Assembly: GCA_019359435.1 (NCBI GenBank)
Contig: JAHHHI010000077.1
Span: 1 to 64,000 of the forward strand
Origin: Kaiparowitsia implicata GSE-PSE-MK54-09C
GTDB lineage: Bacteria; Cyanobacteriota; Cyanobacteriia; Elainellales; Elainellaceae
Direction of reading: 5' to 3'
DNA length: 64,000 nucleotides
Shown piece by piece: positions 54,325 to 63,275 of the stretch; positions within the stretch are counted from its first letter, which is position 1, and every line of letters begins with the position of its first letter. A model generated the notes under the pieces. That model was not told the DNA's origin. It worked only from the letters and a program-made list of their open reading frames with translations, and did no database searches. The translations under genes and the position numbers were made by a program.

Positions 54325-56037
54325 GTGCTGGGTTCTGCAAAGCAAACATCTGCGAAGCGACTAAATAGATACCGACTGGCCCTATTAGGACTCACCCTGA
54401 TGCTGTGTGTCGGGCTATGGGGCTGTGGCAGCAGCGTACGCCGCCCTGCCAATGTGTCAGGCCTTCAACCTGGGGATGAGGCTACCCTGTCCGGCAAGAT
54501 CACTGAAGTCTCGCCGCCATCTGCCATCCAGGCTCTACGGAAAGAGCTAGAGCGCTACCAACCCCAGGTCAAAATTCTCAGTCCTAAGCCCAATCAGGTT
54601 CTTAAAGATGACCAGGTGACCGTGCAGTTTCAAGTCATGGATCTGCCCCTGTTTAAGAACCAGGAGTTTGGCCTAGGGCCGCACCTGCATGTGTTTCTAG
54701 ACAACCAGCCTTATCAAGCCGTCTATGACCCGGCCCAGCCGCTCACTCTTTCAGACCTGACGCCAGGAACCCATACGCTGCGGGCGATCGCCTCTCGCCC
54801 CTGGCACGAGCTGTTTAAAAACGACGGCTCCTATGCCCAAGTCACCTTCCATGTATTCACAAAAACCCTTGACAACAATCCCGATGCGCAGCAGCCGCTG
54901 ATTACCTATAGCCGCCCCCAAGGCAGCTATGGTGCAGAGCCAATCATGCTCGACTTTTACCTCAGCAACGTGCCACTGCACCTGATCGCCCAAGAACGAG
55001 ACGACGATGACATTAAAGATTGGCGGATTCGCGCCACCGTCAACGGGCAAAGCTTTGTCTTCGACGAATGGCTGCCCATTTACCTCAAAGGCTTTAGTCG
55101 CGGCAAAAACTGGGTGCAGCTTGAGTTGTTAGATGAAGAGGGTGGCGCGATCGCCAACACGTATAACAACACCGCTCGCATCATCAACTACGAACCCGGT
55201 GGCAGCGACCCCCTCTCCCAACTGGTGCGGGGCGAGATCGCTGTCGCTAAGGTGAAAGGCATTGTAGATCCCAACTATGTTTACGTGCCCGAACCGGAAC
55301 CCTCTCCAGAACCGGAACCCATTCCCGAACCGGAACCCATTCCCGAACCGGAACCCTCTCCCGAACCGGAACCCTCTCCCGAACCCACGCCGTTGCCAAC
55401 GCCCAGCCCAGAACTGTGGCCCCTGTCGAAGCCGTCTCCAGAGCCGCAGCTACCGACTCCCTCAGCCGCAACCCAGCGCCCATCGTCCGTGCAGGATGAG
55501 CCAGACAGTGGTGAATCAGACGATCGGACATCTGGCGATGGTGAATTGGGCGATCGCCCCAGCGAGTCCCCTAGCGAATCCTCTAGCAACCCGCCGAACC
55601 CGATTCCCCAACAACTGCGCCAGCCAAACCCCGCCACCTTACCGAAGGGGGGCGCGCCTGCTCCCGCCACCGCTGATGATGTCGAGGATTTACAGGACTT
55701 CCAAAAAATGGAAGACCCCGCAAACGCAGATGATCCGCGCTTGGGTAATGCTGCCACACCGGATGATCCCCCGTCTGAGGAATCATCCCTAAATCAGGAC
55801 GACGCCACTCGCTCTGGGGTAGAAACCGAGCGATCGCCCACTCGGCTACCCAGTGCGGAGCCAGATGCCCCGCCCCAGCGCAATCGTTTTTTCCAAACGT
55901 TGCAGAATCGGGCTGCCCAGTTTCGACAGCAGCCGAAGGACTTAGTGGAACCATCATCCGAAGAGCGATCGCTAGAGCAAGTCCCAGACTCTGTGGATTC
56001 GCCAGTCGATTCCACACCTATTCCCGGCGTTGCATAA
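54325..56037 (+). CDS. Lipoprotein with Pro/Glu repeats
   Basis: A 570-residue protein that starts at GTG 54325, with AGAGGAG (54310-54316) as its ribosome-binding site. A lipobox is visible (LWGC, near residue 37). Residues ~80-300 form a folded, probably beta-rich domain (VKILSPKPNQVLKDDQVTV, GLGPHLHVFLDNQPYQAVYD, RPWHELFKNDGSYAQVTFHV, FSRGKNWVQLELLDEEGG), reminiscent of immunoglobulin-like modules. From ~315 come tandem PEPEPSPEPEP units and then ~200 low-complexity Pro/Ser/Asp residues. I do not recognise a function; an envelope-anchored stalked protein is likely. The upstream structured leader may control it. Confidence 0.7.
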   Translation: MLGSAKQTSAKRLNRYRLALLGLTLMLCVGLWGCGSSVRRPANVSGLQPGDEATLSGKITEVSPPSAIQALRKELERYQPQVKILSPKPNQVLKDDQVTVQFQVMDLPLFKNQEFGLGPHLHVFLDNQPYQAVYDPAQPLTLSDLTPGTHTLRAIASRPWHELFKNDGSYAQVTFHVFTKTLDNNPDAQQPLITYSRPQGSYGAEPIMLDFYLSNVPLHLIAQERDDDDIKDWRIRATVNGQSFVFDEWLPIYLKGFSRGKNWVQLELLDEEGGAIANTYNNTARIINYEPGGSDPLSQLVRGEIAVAKVKGIVDPNYVYVPEPEPSPEPEPIPEPEPIPEPEPSPEPEPSPEPTPLPTPSPELWPLSKPSPEPQLPTPSAATQRPSSVQDEPDSGESDDRTSGDGELGDRPSESPSESSSNPPNPIPQQLRQPNPATLPKGGAPAPATADDVEDLQDFQKMEDPANADDPRLGNAATPDDPPSEESSLNQDDATRSGVETERSPTRLPSAEPDAPPQRNRFFQTLQNRAAQFRQQPKDLVEPSSEERSLEQVPDSVDSPVDSTPIPGVA

Positions 56038-56399
56038 GTTGCATAATGCATAATGAGGATATGAAATCAGGGTAAAACCAATACCTCAAATTTAGTGATA
56101 TCCCTGTTCCTCACTGAATCATATTCCTATTCTGCAACGCCCTTACCAAGATACACTTAATGCGCAGAGCCAGTGAGGTAGTCAATCAGACACCAGCAAG
56201 CGAGGCCGCGCCGGGTACTGCACCCGTTAAATGGCTTGAGTCAGCACTTTGGGTCTACTTGTCGCAGCAGCCAAGAGCCTCAGCAGCACTGCGCATGAAG
56301 CAGGTATGGCACTATGCTAGAACAGCACGAGTAGTTTTCGGATTGTGAGGCCGCTACCCAGTCGCAGAGCTGAAATTGCAAGGGGAGTAGCAGCCGCCT
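56038..56399. other. Intergenic region, about 360 bases
   Basis: No gene supported; a 62-codon frame at 56160-56348 lacks a ribosome-binding site. AGGGGAG at 56379-56385 serves the next gene. Confidence 0.4.
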
Positions 56400-56843
56400 A
56401 TGAAGCTAACAACACGGGGACATTACAGCGTTAAAGCAATGTTGGATTTGACGCTGCATCAGCGGGAATCGCCGTCGTCCGTGCGGGCGATCGCCCAGCG
56501 CCAAGATCTACCGGCTCCCTATCTAGAAAAGCTGTTGATCGAGCTCCGGCATGCCGGGTTGGTGGTGTCATTGCGAGGGGCACATGGGGGCTATCAACTG
56601 GCGCGATCGCCCAGCCAAATTTCCGTTGGGCAAATTCTCGAAGCCGTAGGCGAAACCGTTCAGCCGCTTCCTCAGCACACCCCAGATAGTGAACAAACCG
56701 GCGATTGGGTCACCTTTACCCTGTGGAACCGCCTGCACCAAAAGCTAAAGGACGCCCTCTTCAGCATTTCTCTTGAAGACCTATACTATGACGCTCGCAG
56801 CCGCCAAGCCGCCCAAGGCGAAGCCACAAGCTTCATGGTGTAG
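56400..56843 (+). CDS. Rrf2-family transcription regulator without cysteines
   Basis: A 147-residue winged-helix protein. The opening MKLTTRGHYSVKAMLDLTLH and RAIAQRQDLPAPYLEKLLIEL with LRGAHGGYQLAR is a textbook Rrf2 domain. IscR/NsrR-type members hold three Cys for an Fe-S cluster; none is found in this protein, so it cannot bind such a cluster and is closer to CymR-type regulators, which control cysteine metabolism through a partner enzyme. It is just upstream of the rplU-rpmA pair on the same strand but separated by about 180 bases. AGGGGAG precedes the ATG. Confidence 0.88.
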   Translation: MKLTTRGHYSVKAMLDLTLHQRESPSSVRAIAQRQDLPAPYLEKLLIELRHAGLVVSLRGAHGGYQLARSPSQISVGQILEAVGETVQPLPQHTPDSEQTGDWVTFTLWNRLHQKLKDALFSISLEDLYYDARSRQAAQGEATSFMV

Positions 56844-56970
56844 GCAAAAAATCCACACACCTACAGGGCTTGAGTCCTACAGCAGAGATTTATCTCGCGC
56901 ATAAGCGGTTAGATATTGACACTAGGCTGATATCTAACTGATAATATTAGACTGTGTTAAATGCACGGAT

Positions 56971-56998
56971 CAGGCATACAAAGCGCACGCGCTGCCTG
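56971..56998 (+). promoter_or_regulatory. Leader hairpin before rplU
   Basis: CAGGC (56971-56975) pairs with GCCTG (56994-56998) and, inside, AGCGC with GCGCT around AC. It ends 26 bases before the rplU ATG. Ribosomal operons often have autoregulatory leaders; whether this is one is inference. Confidence 0.35.
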
Positions 56999-57024
56999 TA
57001 CGGCACTTTTTAAGGACGTGAACG

Positions 57025-57471
57025 ATGCCCTACGCAATTGTTGAAACCAGCGGTACCCAGCTTCGAGTAGAGCCTGGTCGCTTTTATGACGTAAACCGCC
57101 TTGAAGCTGATGAAGACAGCACCATTACTCTAGATCGAGTGCTGTTCATTGAAGATGATGGCACTGTGTCAATCGGTCAGCCGCTCGTCGAAGGGGCAAC
57201 TGTAGAAGCTACAGTGATGCGCCACCTACGAGGTCGCAAAATCATCGTCTATAAAATGCGCCCTAAGAAAAAGACCCGCAAAAAGCAGGGGCACCGCCAA
57301 GACCTGACTCGAATTATGATTGACTCTATTCAAGTGGGTGGAAGGCAGTTAGGTTCTAAAAAAGCGAGCGCCTCGCAACCTGTTGTAGAGTCTGCTACCG
57401 AAGCTGAAACCGCAGACGCTCCAGCGCCTGCGCCTACTGCAGCAGCATCTGGAGCATCCGAAACGGAGTAA
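57025..57471 (+). CDS. rplU: 50S ribosomal protein L21
   Basis: A 148-residue L21. The conserved [20 protein letters not shown] and [20 protein letters not shown] are present. The C-terminal ~45 residues beyond the usual end ([20 protein letters not shown] onward) are Ala/Glu/Pro-rich and probably disordered. TAAGGA precedes the ATG. It forms the usual pair with rpmA. Confidence 0.97.
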   Translation: MPYAIVETSGTQLRVEPGRFYDVNRLEADEDSTITLDRVLFIEDDGTVSIGQPLVEGATVEATVMRHLRGRKIIVYKMRPKKKTRKKQGHRQDLTRIMIDSIQVGGRQLGSKKASASQPVVESATEAETADAPAPAPTAAASGASETE

Positions 57472-57646
57472 GCTTCCAAGCGCGACGAGAAAGGGCGTTT
57501 AGGCTAGATCTCAAAGCTTTTTTGAATAAAAGCAATTGATAATCTAATGTAGATGGCCTAACTGATAGTGATAAGCAGCGGCAAACCCGCTATAGTCAAA
57601 GATCTAATAAGTAAACGCGCAGCAATTACGAGTTGAGGCAGTCAAC

Positions 57647-57922
57647 ATGGCACACAAGAAGGGAACAGGCAGTACACGCAACGGTCGCGACTCTAACGCT
57701 AAGCGCTTAGGCGTTAAGCGCTATGGCGGTCAAGTAGTCAAAGCAGGCAATATTCTGGTACGCCAGCGCGGCACTAAAATTCATCCCGGTACAAATGTGG
57801 GTCGTGGCAACGATGACACCCTGTTTGCATTAACGGATGGTATCGTCACCTTTGAGCGACGCGGCAAAAACCGCAAAAAAATCAGCGTATATCCGGCAGT
57901 GCTAGAAGCTGTATCTGCATAG
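57647..57922 (+). CDS. rpmA: 50S ribosomal protein L27
   Basis: A 91-residue L27 that lies near the peptidyl-transferase centre. It starts [20 protein letters not shown], with [20 protein letters not shown] following. No N-terminal extension of the firmicute type is present. It is 175 bases after rplU. A strong terminator follows about 100 bases on. Confidence 0.97.
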   Translation: MAHKKGTGSTRNGRDSNAKRLGVKRYGGQVVKAGNILVRQRGTKIHPGTNVGRGNDDTLFALTDGIVTFERRGKNRKKISVYPAVLEAVSA

Positions 57923-58020
57923 ACACGGCTAAAGCTCAGCTCAGATCGGATCGATTGTTTCTTGCAACACCTGAGCACAGCTCTGGTTTTAGCAAAAGAC
58001 AACACCACTTTACCCCTTGC

Positions 58021-58051
58021 CAAAAAGCCCGGACAATGTCCGGGCTTTTTG
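58021..58051. terminator. Strong terminator after rpmA
   Basis: CAAAAAGCCCGGACA and TGTCCGGGCTTTTTG form a 15-pair nearly closed palindrome (58021-58051), with A and T runs on the two sides. It should work on both strands, chiefly to end rplU-rpmA. Confidence 0.85.
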
Positions 58052-58114
58052 CATCTTTAGTGGCGGCGGCTACTGGGTCAGCAGCGAGAACAATATCCCC
58101 TACCTTTGGGGATT

Positions 58115-58430
58115 CGATCGCCCTTTTCCCTTTAGGTGAGAGGGTGGTGCAGGTGCGATCGCGCAAGTGCTTAATCTGTGAGGGGTGGAGCGATCGCTCT
58201 AAGCAACCCCAGACCCAATACTCACCGTTGAAGCAGTGGACACAACCGCCGGAGTCTCTGGCGATCGCCCTTTTCCCTTCAGGTGTGAGCGATCGCCCCG
58301 ATGCAGTTTTCTCGAAGTTAGGGCGATCGCAGTTCAATCTAGACTGATTGTGTTGCAGTCGTATTCTATGCCTCAACCGTTGCGATCGCCCTTTTCCCTC
58401 CAGGTGTGAGGGTGGTGCAGATGCGATCGC
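58115..58430. repeat. Three related HIP1-linked repeats
   Basis: GCGATCGCCCTTTTCCCT or its near form occurs at 58115, 58261 and 58382, each followed by AGGTGTGAG-like words and, in the first and third, GGTGGTGCAG and another GCGATCGC. A minus-strand frame across the region (57936-58628) consists of these repeats and is not called. It occupies the gap of about 620 bases to the next gene. Confidence 0.6.
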
Positions 58431-58676
58431 CCTAGTCAGTAGCACAGGCTCACACATGCATAGTGAGGTGTGGCAACTAGGGAGCGATCGGATTGACTCA
58501 GGAAAAGCCTGATATGGGTAGCGTTCAGACAATGCCGCTGCGCTCGAATTGCTCTTGAAGGCGTTGTGAACCCTATTGATCAATTCAACAAGCTTTGATA
58601 GGTTCTGCTGCTGCTGGTCGCGTAGCATGTGTGGTGTGCGGTATCTTTAAGGTAAGTGGCTCATGATTAATCCGAG

Positions 58677-59117
58677 ATGAAGCAAATATTTTTAAGTGCG
58701 ATCGCCCTCATGTTAGTAGCCTGCGGTGGCAACCCTGACAGCCGCACCATATCCAGTAATGTGCCACGGAACTATGTACCGCCTGAGCAACGCGAGGAAG
58801 TAGCGCCCGCTCCATCCCTAGCCCAGCAGATGAATGAGTACGACAGCAGCCAACCTGCAACCTGGTATGAGACGCGGATCAATGCCTTGGATCGCAAGTG
58901 CAATGAGAGCGATCGCCATATTGCCAATATTGCAGCAGCGATGTCCAGGCGTTCAAGCCGTAGCGCGACAGTCGAAGCATTCACGCTATCAGAAGCCGTT
59001 GCAGCATTTGGGACAGCCTTGGATGAAATGGCAGCGGGAACCGATTGTGCTCGCTTCCTTGCAGCAATGGCTGTAGGTATGGATATTGATATGGTTGGTG
59101 AGAGCCCAACGTTTTAG
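58677..59117 (+). CDS. Small lipoprotein, hypothetical
   Basis: A 146-residue protein starting MKQIFLSAIALMLVACGGNP, with a good lipobox (LVAC). The mature part is rich in Ala/Ser/Glu and helices (NALDRKCNESDRHIANIAAA, SEAVAAFGTALDEMAAG) and is not recognisable. It is located at the border of the eroded mobile region; the broken IS4-type reading frame meets its 3' end head-on, with the two stops overlapping. Whether it is part of the chromosome backbone or of the mobile region is unclear. Confidence 0.55.
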   Translation: MKQIFLSAIALMLVACGGNPDSRTISSNVPRNYVPPEQREEVAPAPSLAQQMNEYDSSQPATWYETRINALDRKCNESDRHIANIAAAMSRRSSRSATVEAFTLSEAVAAFGTALDEMAAGTDCARFLAAMAVGMDIDMVGESPTF

Positions 59118-59956
59118 CCCTCAGCCAGTCTAGAGAGGAGCGATCGCCCCTCATCCCAACCACCGGCACTCATCAAACAGCGAGTTTTTGTCGGTGACTT
59201 TTGGCAGTGCGTTCGCTGCCAATAAACGGCTAAGTTAAAGGGGCCGATGCCATCGCCTTTATTGCACAAAATCCCCTCGTAAAATCGAGACTGTCCCGGC
59301 TTGAATCTAACTTCTTTGAGGATTTGATAGTCTGTTCCGGCATCTGTCTTAAAATGGAAGTCCTTTTTCTGTCGAAGCGCAAAGGAGACCCTGCGCTGAT
59401 TCAACCAGGCCGCCAGTTTAGGACTATGGAACTCTCGGTCACCTAACACTAGAACTGGATAGGACTTAAACAACGACAAGGCCGCTTTGAGCAGTCGCTG
59501 TTGCGTTTTCAGGTCACTATTGCCCCCTTTCCCCAAGAGTTCCCAATAGACCGGTAAGGCATGGGTTCCCCACACCACACTGACCATAAAGATATTTCGC
59601 CCTTTCCATTCCGTGCGGTCGATAGCGAGGATCCAATAGCCGTGTTGATGGTGTTTGAGCGTGCTCAGACGGCGACGGTGGTTGCGATTCAATCCCCGTC
59701 CCGTTTCCACTTGTCGAATCCAGTATTTCAGCAGCGGAAACCACAGCACCTTAAGGGTCAGGTTCGGTAAGGCTAAAAATCGCTGTAAGTTGCGTTTTCG
59801 GCTTTGATACTGAATCGGCTGAGGAAAGACGCTGGCCAACACCGAGAGTTTGACCTAGCGATGCGCCTGTAGCAATAACAACAACAGCTCTAAGGTCAAG
59901 TACTGGGCTTCACTGAGGTGAGCGCGAAGGGTGGTTTGGTAGAATGCAGGAAACAT
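59114..59956 (-). pseudogene. IS4-type transposase, interrupted and truncated
   Basis: From the ATG at 59956 the frame reads MFPAFYQTTLRAHLSEAQYL…LQAHR, meets TAG at 59855-59857 (probably from CAG), and continues in frame as VKLSVLASVFPQPIQYQSRK. Catalytic segments are visible: ILAIDRTEWKGRN (first Asp) and VLVLGDREFHSPK (second Asp). The C-terminal part with the third catalytic residue is missing; after NLAVYWQRT the protein no longer looks like a transposase. A single nonsense codon and loss of the 3' third make it non-functional. Confidence 0.75.
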
Positions 59957-60056
59957 ATTGGTTGAGGGGCGCTGCACTAAGGCTCCCTATTTTTTGTCTC
60001 TGCTATTATTTCAAAGCTTTGTACCGTATGACTTTGAATCCTCTTGTCACCCGTTA

Positions 60057-60230
60057 AGCCAATTCCCTAACCTAGGTCGTCCACGCGACGAAATCCTCCC
60101 AGCACTGCGTAGTCTCTCAATGGAGAGCTACCTCATTCTCTATACCGCAACCGAATTTAGAGTAGACATCTTGCGAGTCGTCAGTGGCTACCGCGATCTG
60201 ACGAGCTTGTTCACAGACGACGACGAGTAA
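60057..60230 (+). pseudogene. ParE/RelE-type toxin, C-terminal fragment
   Basis: SQFPNLGRPRDEILPALRSL… SYLILYTATEFRVDILRVVSGYRDL is the typical second half of a ParE/RelE-family toxin. The first half is absent: upstream lies the end of the IS4-type element, so insertion or deletion has removed it. The open frame extends to 59958 but the extra residues are not toxin-like. No antitoxin gene is next to it. Confidence 0.65.
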
Positions 60231-60239
60231 TCAATTTTC

Positions 60240-60462
60240 GGTAGACACGGTAGACGCCCGGTAGACACAGTGTCTACCGGGCAAAAGCCTTTATCCACAA
60301 GCCCTTCAGCCATTTCGGTAGGCAGTAGACACTTTCCTAGCAATTCCCCATTGGTAAACCCTGTCTACTTGTCTACCGTTTCGCTATAACCCTTATCCAT
60401 CAATATTTTCAGCGGTAGACACCCTGTCTACCGTTTCCTCAAATCTGTCTACCGCGTCTACC
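60240..60462. repeat. Iteron-like cluster of GGTAGAC words
   Basis: The heptamer GGTAGAC or its complement GTCTACC occurs nine times exactly in 223 bases (60240, 60249, 60260, 60272, 60371, 60414, 60426, 60447, 60456), with near copies at 60324 and 60363. Both orientations occur and some are paired as hairpins (60260-60278, 60414-60432). The cluster spans the 3' end of the primase-like pseudogene, so part of it is translated. A plasmid-type replication or copy-control site is the obvious idea. Confidence 0.65.
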
Positions 60463-61339
60463 GTTGCTCGCCACCGCAATCGATTCCCCATTCCCTGGGT
60501 TTCTCCGTACCCCATCGCCTCCAGCTCCAAAAAATGAGCACGAATCACCTCCACTCCCGCCTTCCGTAAACTGCGCTCATAATTCCGCACATCCTTTGCC
60601 CGTAGCCACCCCCGCACCCGCGACAGCTGTATCAGCTTCGTATAGACCAGCTCCAACGCTCCATTCACCGTATTCCCGTCCGCATAGAGCAGCTTCACCT
60701 GACCAATAAACCAACGCCCCAACTTAATTGCCGCCTGCATCTGGCTCGCTTCCACCGCATGGGTCGGCAAATGCCCCTCCACCGCCGCATTCAGACAGTG
60801 CAGAATTAACGCCAGCCGTCCTGTGTAGCCCTGCATTTTGGAATAGACCGCCTGCAAGCCTGGGTGCGTCTCCGTCACCCGTAGCTGATCCAGCTGGTCA
60901 TACCAATCCGCAAACAAGGCCTTGGCCTCAGGGCTCAGCCGGTAGCACTGGGCCGTTAATCTCTCCAACTGCTGGTAGAGGCTATAGAGCCGATCCGACA
61001 CGTCATGGCGCACCGTCCGTCGGGGAAACGGCGCAGGCTTCAGCGGCAGCAAACACCACAAAAACCTGGCCTACTGGCCACTGGCATCCGAGCAATCCCC
61101 CATCATCTCTCGCAGAATATCCGGCTGAATCGTCCCCGTCAGGCTCAGGCTGGTGCGCGGCAGGCTGATACGCAGGCCGCTGGTTCGATTCACCTTCAGC
61201 CCCGAGCCATCAAAGGCCGTCAGCAGCGATTCCTTATCGTTCCCCCGACCATTGCGGTACTGGTTCTGCCCTTTGAACAAGCCCGCCAGCTCATCGGGCG
61301 TTACCAAAATGCCCCGCTCTGGCTGCTGAGACTGAATGC

Positions 61340-61370
61340 GGGCGTTCGCGAAGCGTGTTCTGAAAGAACA
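61340..61370. repeat. Small dispersed repeat (SDR-like), insertion 1
   Basis: GGCGTTCGCGAAGCG followed by TGTTCTGAAAGAAC is a double-hairpin of TTCGCGAA and GTTC/GAAC. It interrupts the DUF3987 frame: removing about 26 bases restores ATREAIV directly to RIQSQQPERG in one frame. Confidence 0.6.
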
Positions 61371-61828
61371 ATCGCCTCCCGTGTCGCATCCGAGGTGTGA
61401 TACTCCCGTGGCATTGGCTTCCTGGGTCGAATGCCCCTATCTTCCGCTCGGGTCTGCTCCCAATCCCGCAGGTCAACCTCATATTCTGAAGCGGCATACT
61501 CATACTCCTGATCCGCCTCCGCCTGGAGCAGCGAGAGCGGCCCCAAAATCTGCCGCTGAATTGGGCTCTTTTTGCTGCCCGAAGGGGCCACTAACCCGGT
61601 GAACACAATCGGCGGCACCGAGAACCCCATCCCGGCATCAATCTCCAGCTCCGTACCCACCCGCAGCAATGATGCTGCCACCGGCAGCAGCGTCACCAGC
61701 ATCGCCGCTGGCGTCGCCCCAATCCAGTCAGCAATCTGCTCTAAGGGGTCTGCCAGCTCAGCATGGAGATACTCCCCGAGACATAGCTGGTAGTCGCCAA
61801 TTTTGAGCAGCTGGTGAATCTCAGCCCG

Positions 61829-61860
61829 GCGTTGGCGTAGCCTCTCCGATAGGAGAATCA
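61829..61860. repeat. Small dispersed repeat (SDR-like), insertion 2
   Basis: GGCGTTGGCGTAGCC and TCTCCGATAGGAGA form two hairpins (GGC-GTA-GCC; TCTCC-GATA-GGAGA), the same two-stem plan as the first copy. It lies exactly where the reading frame changes between EERD and RAEIHQLL. Confidence 0.6.
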
Positions 61861-62845
61861 TCCCGTTCCTCGGTTTGCTCCAATTCTGCCTGCACCAGGG
61901 TGACCAGGTTCCCGATATCCCTGGCCGATATCCCCGTCTCCTGGTGCCACTGAACCACCTGCGCCGCCAAAGCCAATTCGGTGGGGCTGTTGCCCAGATA
62001 GGTGCGTATCTGGTCTTGCAAGGCCTGTACCGACAGTCGCTCAGGGTCTTGAGTAGGGCTGACCTCCAGCTGCCGCAGGTCTTGCACCGCCGCTCGAATC
62101 TGCTCCGCTGTGGCCCCATCGTGAATCCAATCCACCACGTCCAGCCCGCCATGCTTCGGCAGGTTCTGCCAGCGCAGGCTGTCAGGATAGGGATAGCACC
62201 ACTGAGCTGAGGGACAGTCCTGGGCGACTTCCTCCATGTGAGCAATGCCGACCTGATCGCGATCTGGGCACAGCACTAAGTTCGCATCCTGCAAATCCTG
62301 ACGGTAGTCGCCATAGCTGCGGTACTTCTTCGAGCCCCCCAGGGTAGTGGTCGAGGGAATGCCGATCGCCCACAGGGCATCCGCGCAGCCTTCCCCCTCC
62401 ACCATCCAGACGGGTTGACCGATGGATATGGCATTCTGGATATCACGGTACCGGTAAATTGGCACCTGGGCTCTAATCTCAGAGGTTAGCCCCTTGATCC
62501 ACTGTTGCCCATTCCAGTGATACTGGACAAAAAACTTCGCACCGTTGCCCCGATCCACCCGAGTCACCTTCACCAGGGGCTGCCCTGCCCGACTGGGATA
62601 AAAATAGTCCTGCCGCTGCTGGGGTCGAACCGGCTTCTCGGGTGAGGCGGTGGCTGCAAAGTATTGCCCCCACATGCCATCGGCTGTCGCGCCCCGGTAA
62701 ACGTAGCCGTCTACCGCGCCATCCTGATCTACGTGGGTGTGGCAGAACACCACCTCCTGATTCCAGCGGCAGTCTTGGTCTTTGGTTCGTCCACAAATCG
62801 GACAGGGGCGCGATCGCCCCGAGTAAATGTACTGTGCCATGGTTA

Positions 62846-62863
62846 GCTCCTAAATTTAGGAGC
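62846..62863. promoter_or_regulatory. Perfect palindrome covering the ribosome-binding site
   Basis: GCTCCTAAATTTAGGAGC is an 18-base perfect palindrome. In the mRNA of the primase gene it can fold into a 7-pair stem with an AATT loop that hides the AGGAG Shine-Dalgarno six bases before the ATG at 62840. It could alternatively be a protein-binding operator. Confidence 0.6.
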
Positions 62864-62884
62864 CGGGCCATAATCACCAATTGG

Positions 62885-62992
62885 CTAGTACTCAAGGGCG
62901 TAAATATCCCAACCGGTTAGCTCATGGACAGACTGATCAGCCTGAAATTCAACGATCTGGATAGTGGTGTTAATTGTGCCGTTGAGTACTAG
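62885..62992. repeat. Eleven-base perfect inverted repeat upstream of the primase gene
   Basis: CTAGTACTCAA at 62885-62895 and TTGAGTACTAG at 62982-62992 are exact inverted copies 86 bases apart. No gene lies between them, nor in the rest of the gap to 63275. They could be ends of a small element or paired binding sites of the element's control region. Confidence 0.5.
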
Positions 62993-63275
62993 TTTCCACT
63001 AATGGGCGTAACCAGAGTAGACATTTCAAATGACTTTGCTATAGTTGAAGACACTACTTCTAGCAGCACATTGATGCCCTAACTGGTTCAGCGAAAACCA
63101 CATCAGGATGTTGATTGGCCTGGCTCAGAAAATGAACAAAAAAAGTCTGAAACCCTTGCTGTGCCGTAGTTAGGATGTTTTTTCATAGGTCTTAAGAGTG
63201 AGATTTCAAGCCAAGCTCGCCATCATATACTTGGTGAACTATCGATATATTAAGGATGGTTTGATGCCCATGAGG

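Larger units (their letters stand above)
60393..62840 (-). pseudogene. Primase/DUF3987 replication-type protein, broken by small repeats
   Basis: One gene of about 2.45 kb read from ATG 62840. The first part (MAQYIYSGRSRPCPICGRTKD) has a zinc-finger-like N-terminus (CPIC…C…CHTH) and a TOPRIM-type core (VWMVEGEGCADALWAIG, NLVLCPDRDQVG). It shifts frame near 61850 into the DUF3987 region (LLPVAASLLRVGTELEIDAG, FTGLVAPSGSKKSPIQRQIL), shifts back near 61350 (RIQSQQPERGILVTPDELAG), and meets TAG at about 61065 where WARFLW would be expected (Q-TAG-ARFLW), then continues to 60393. Such proteins are found on plasmids and integrated elements. The breaks suggest recent decay. Confidence 0.75.

Noticed and set aside
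57936-58628. 230-codon minus frame after rpmA
   Set aside because: Made of the HIP1-linked repeats and of the terminator palindrome; not protein-like.
60240-60462. GGTAGAC cluster considered as a CRISPR array
   Set aside because: Copies are 7 bases, in both orientations and with irregular spacing.
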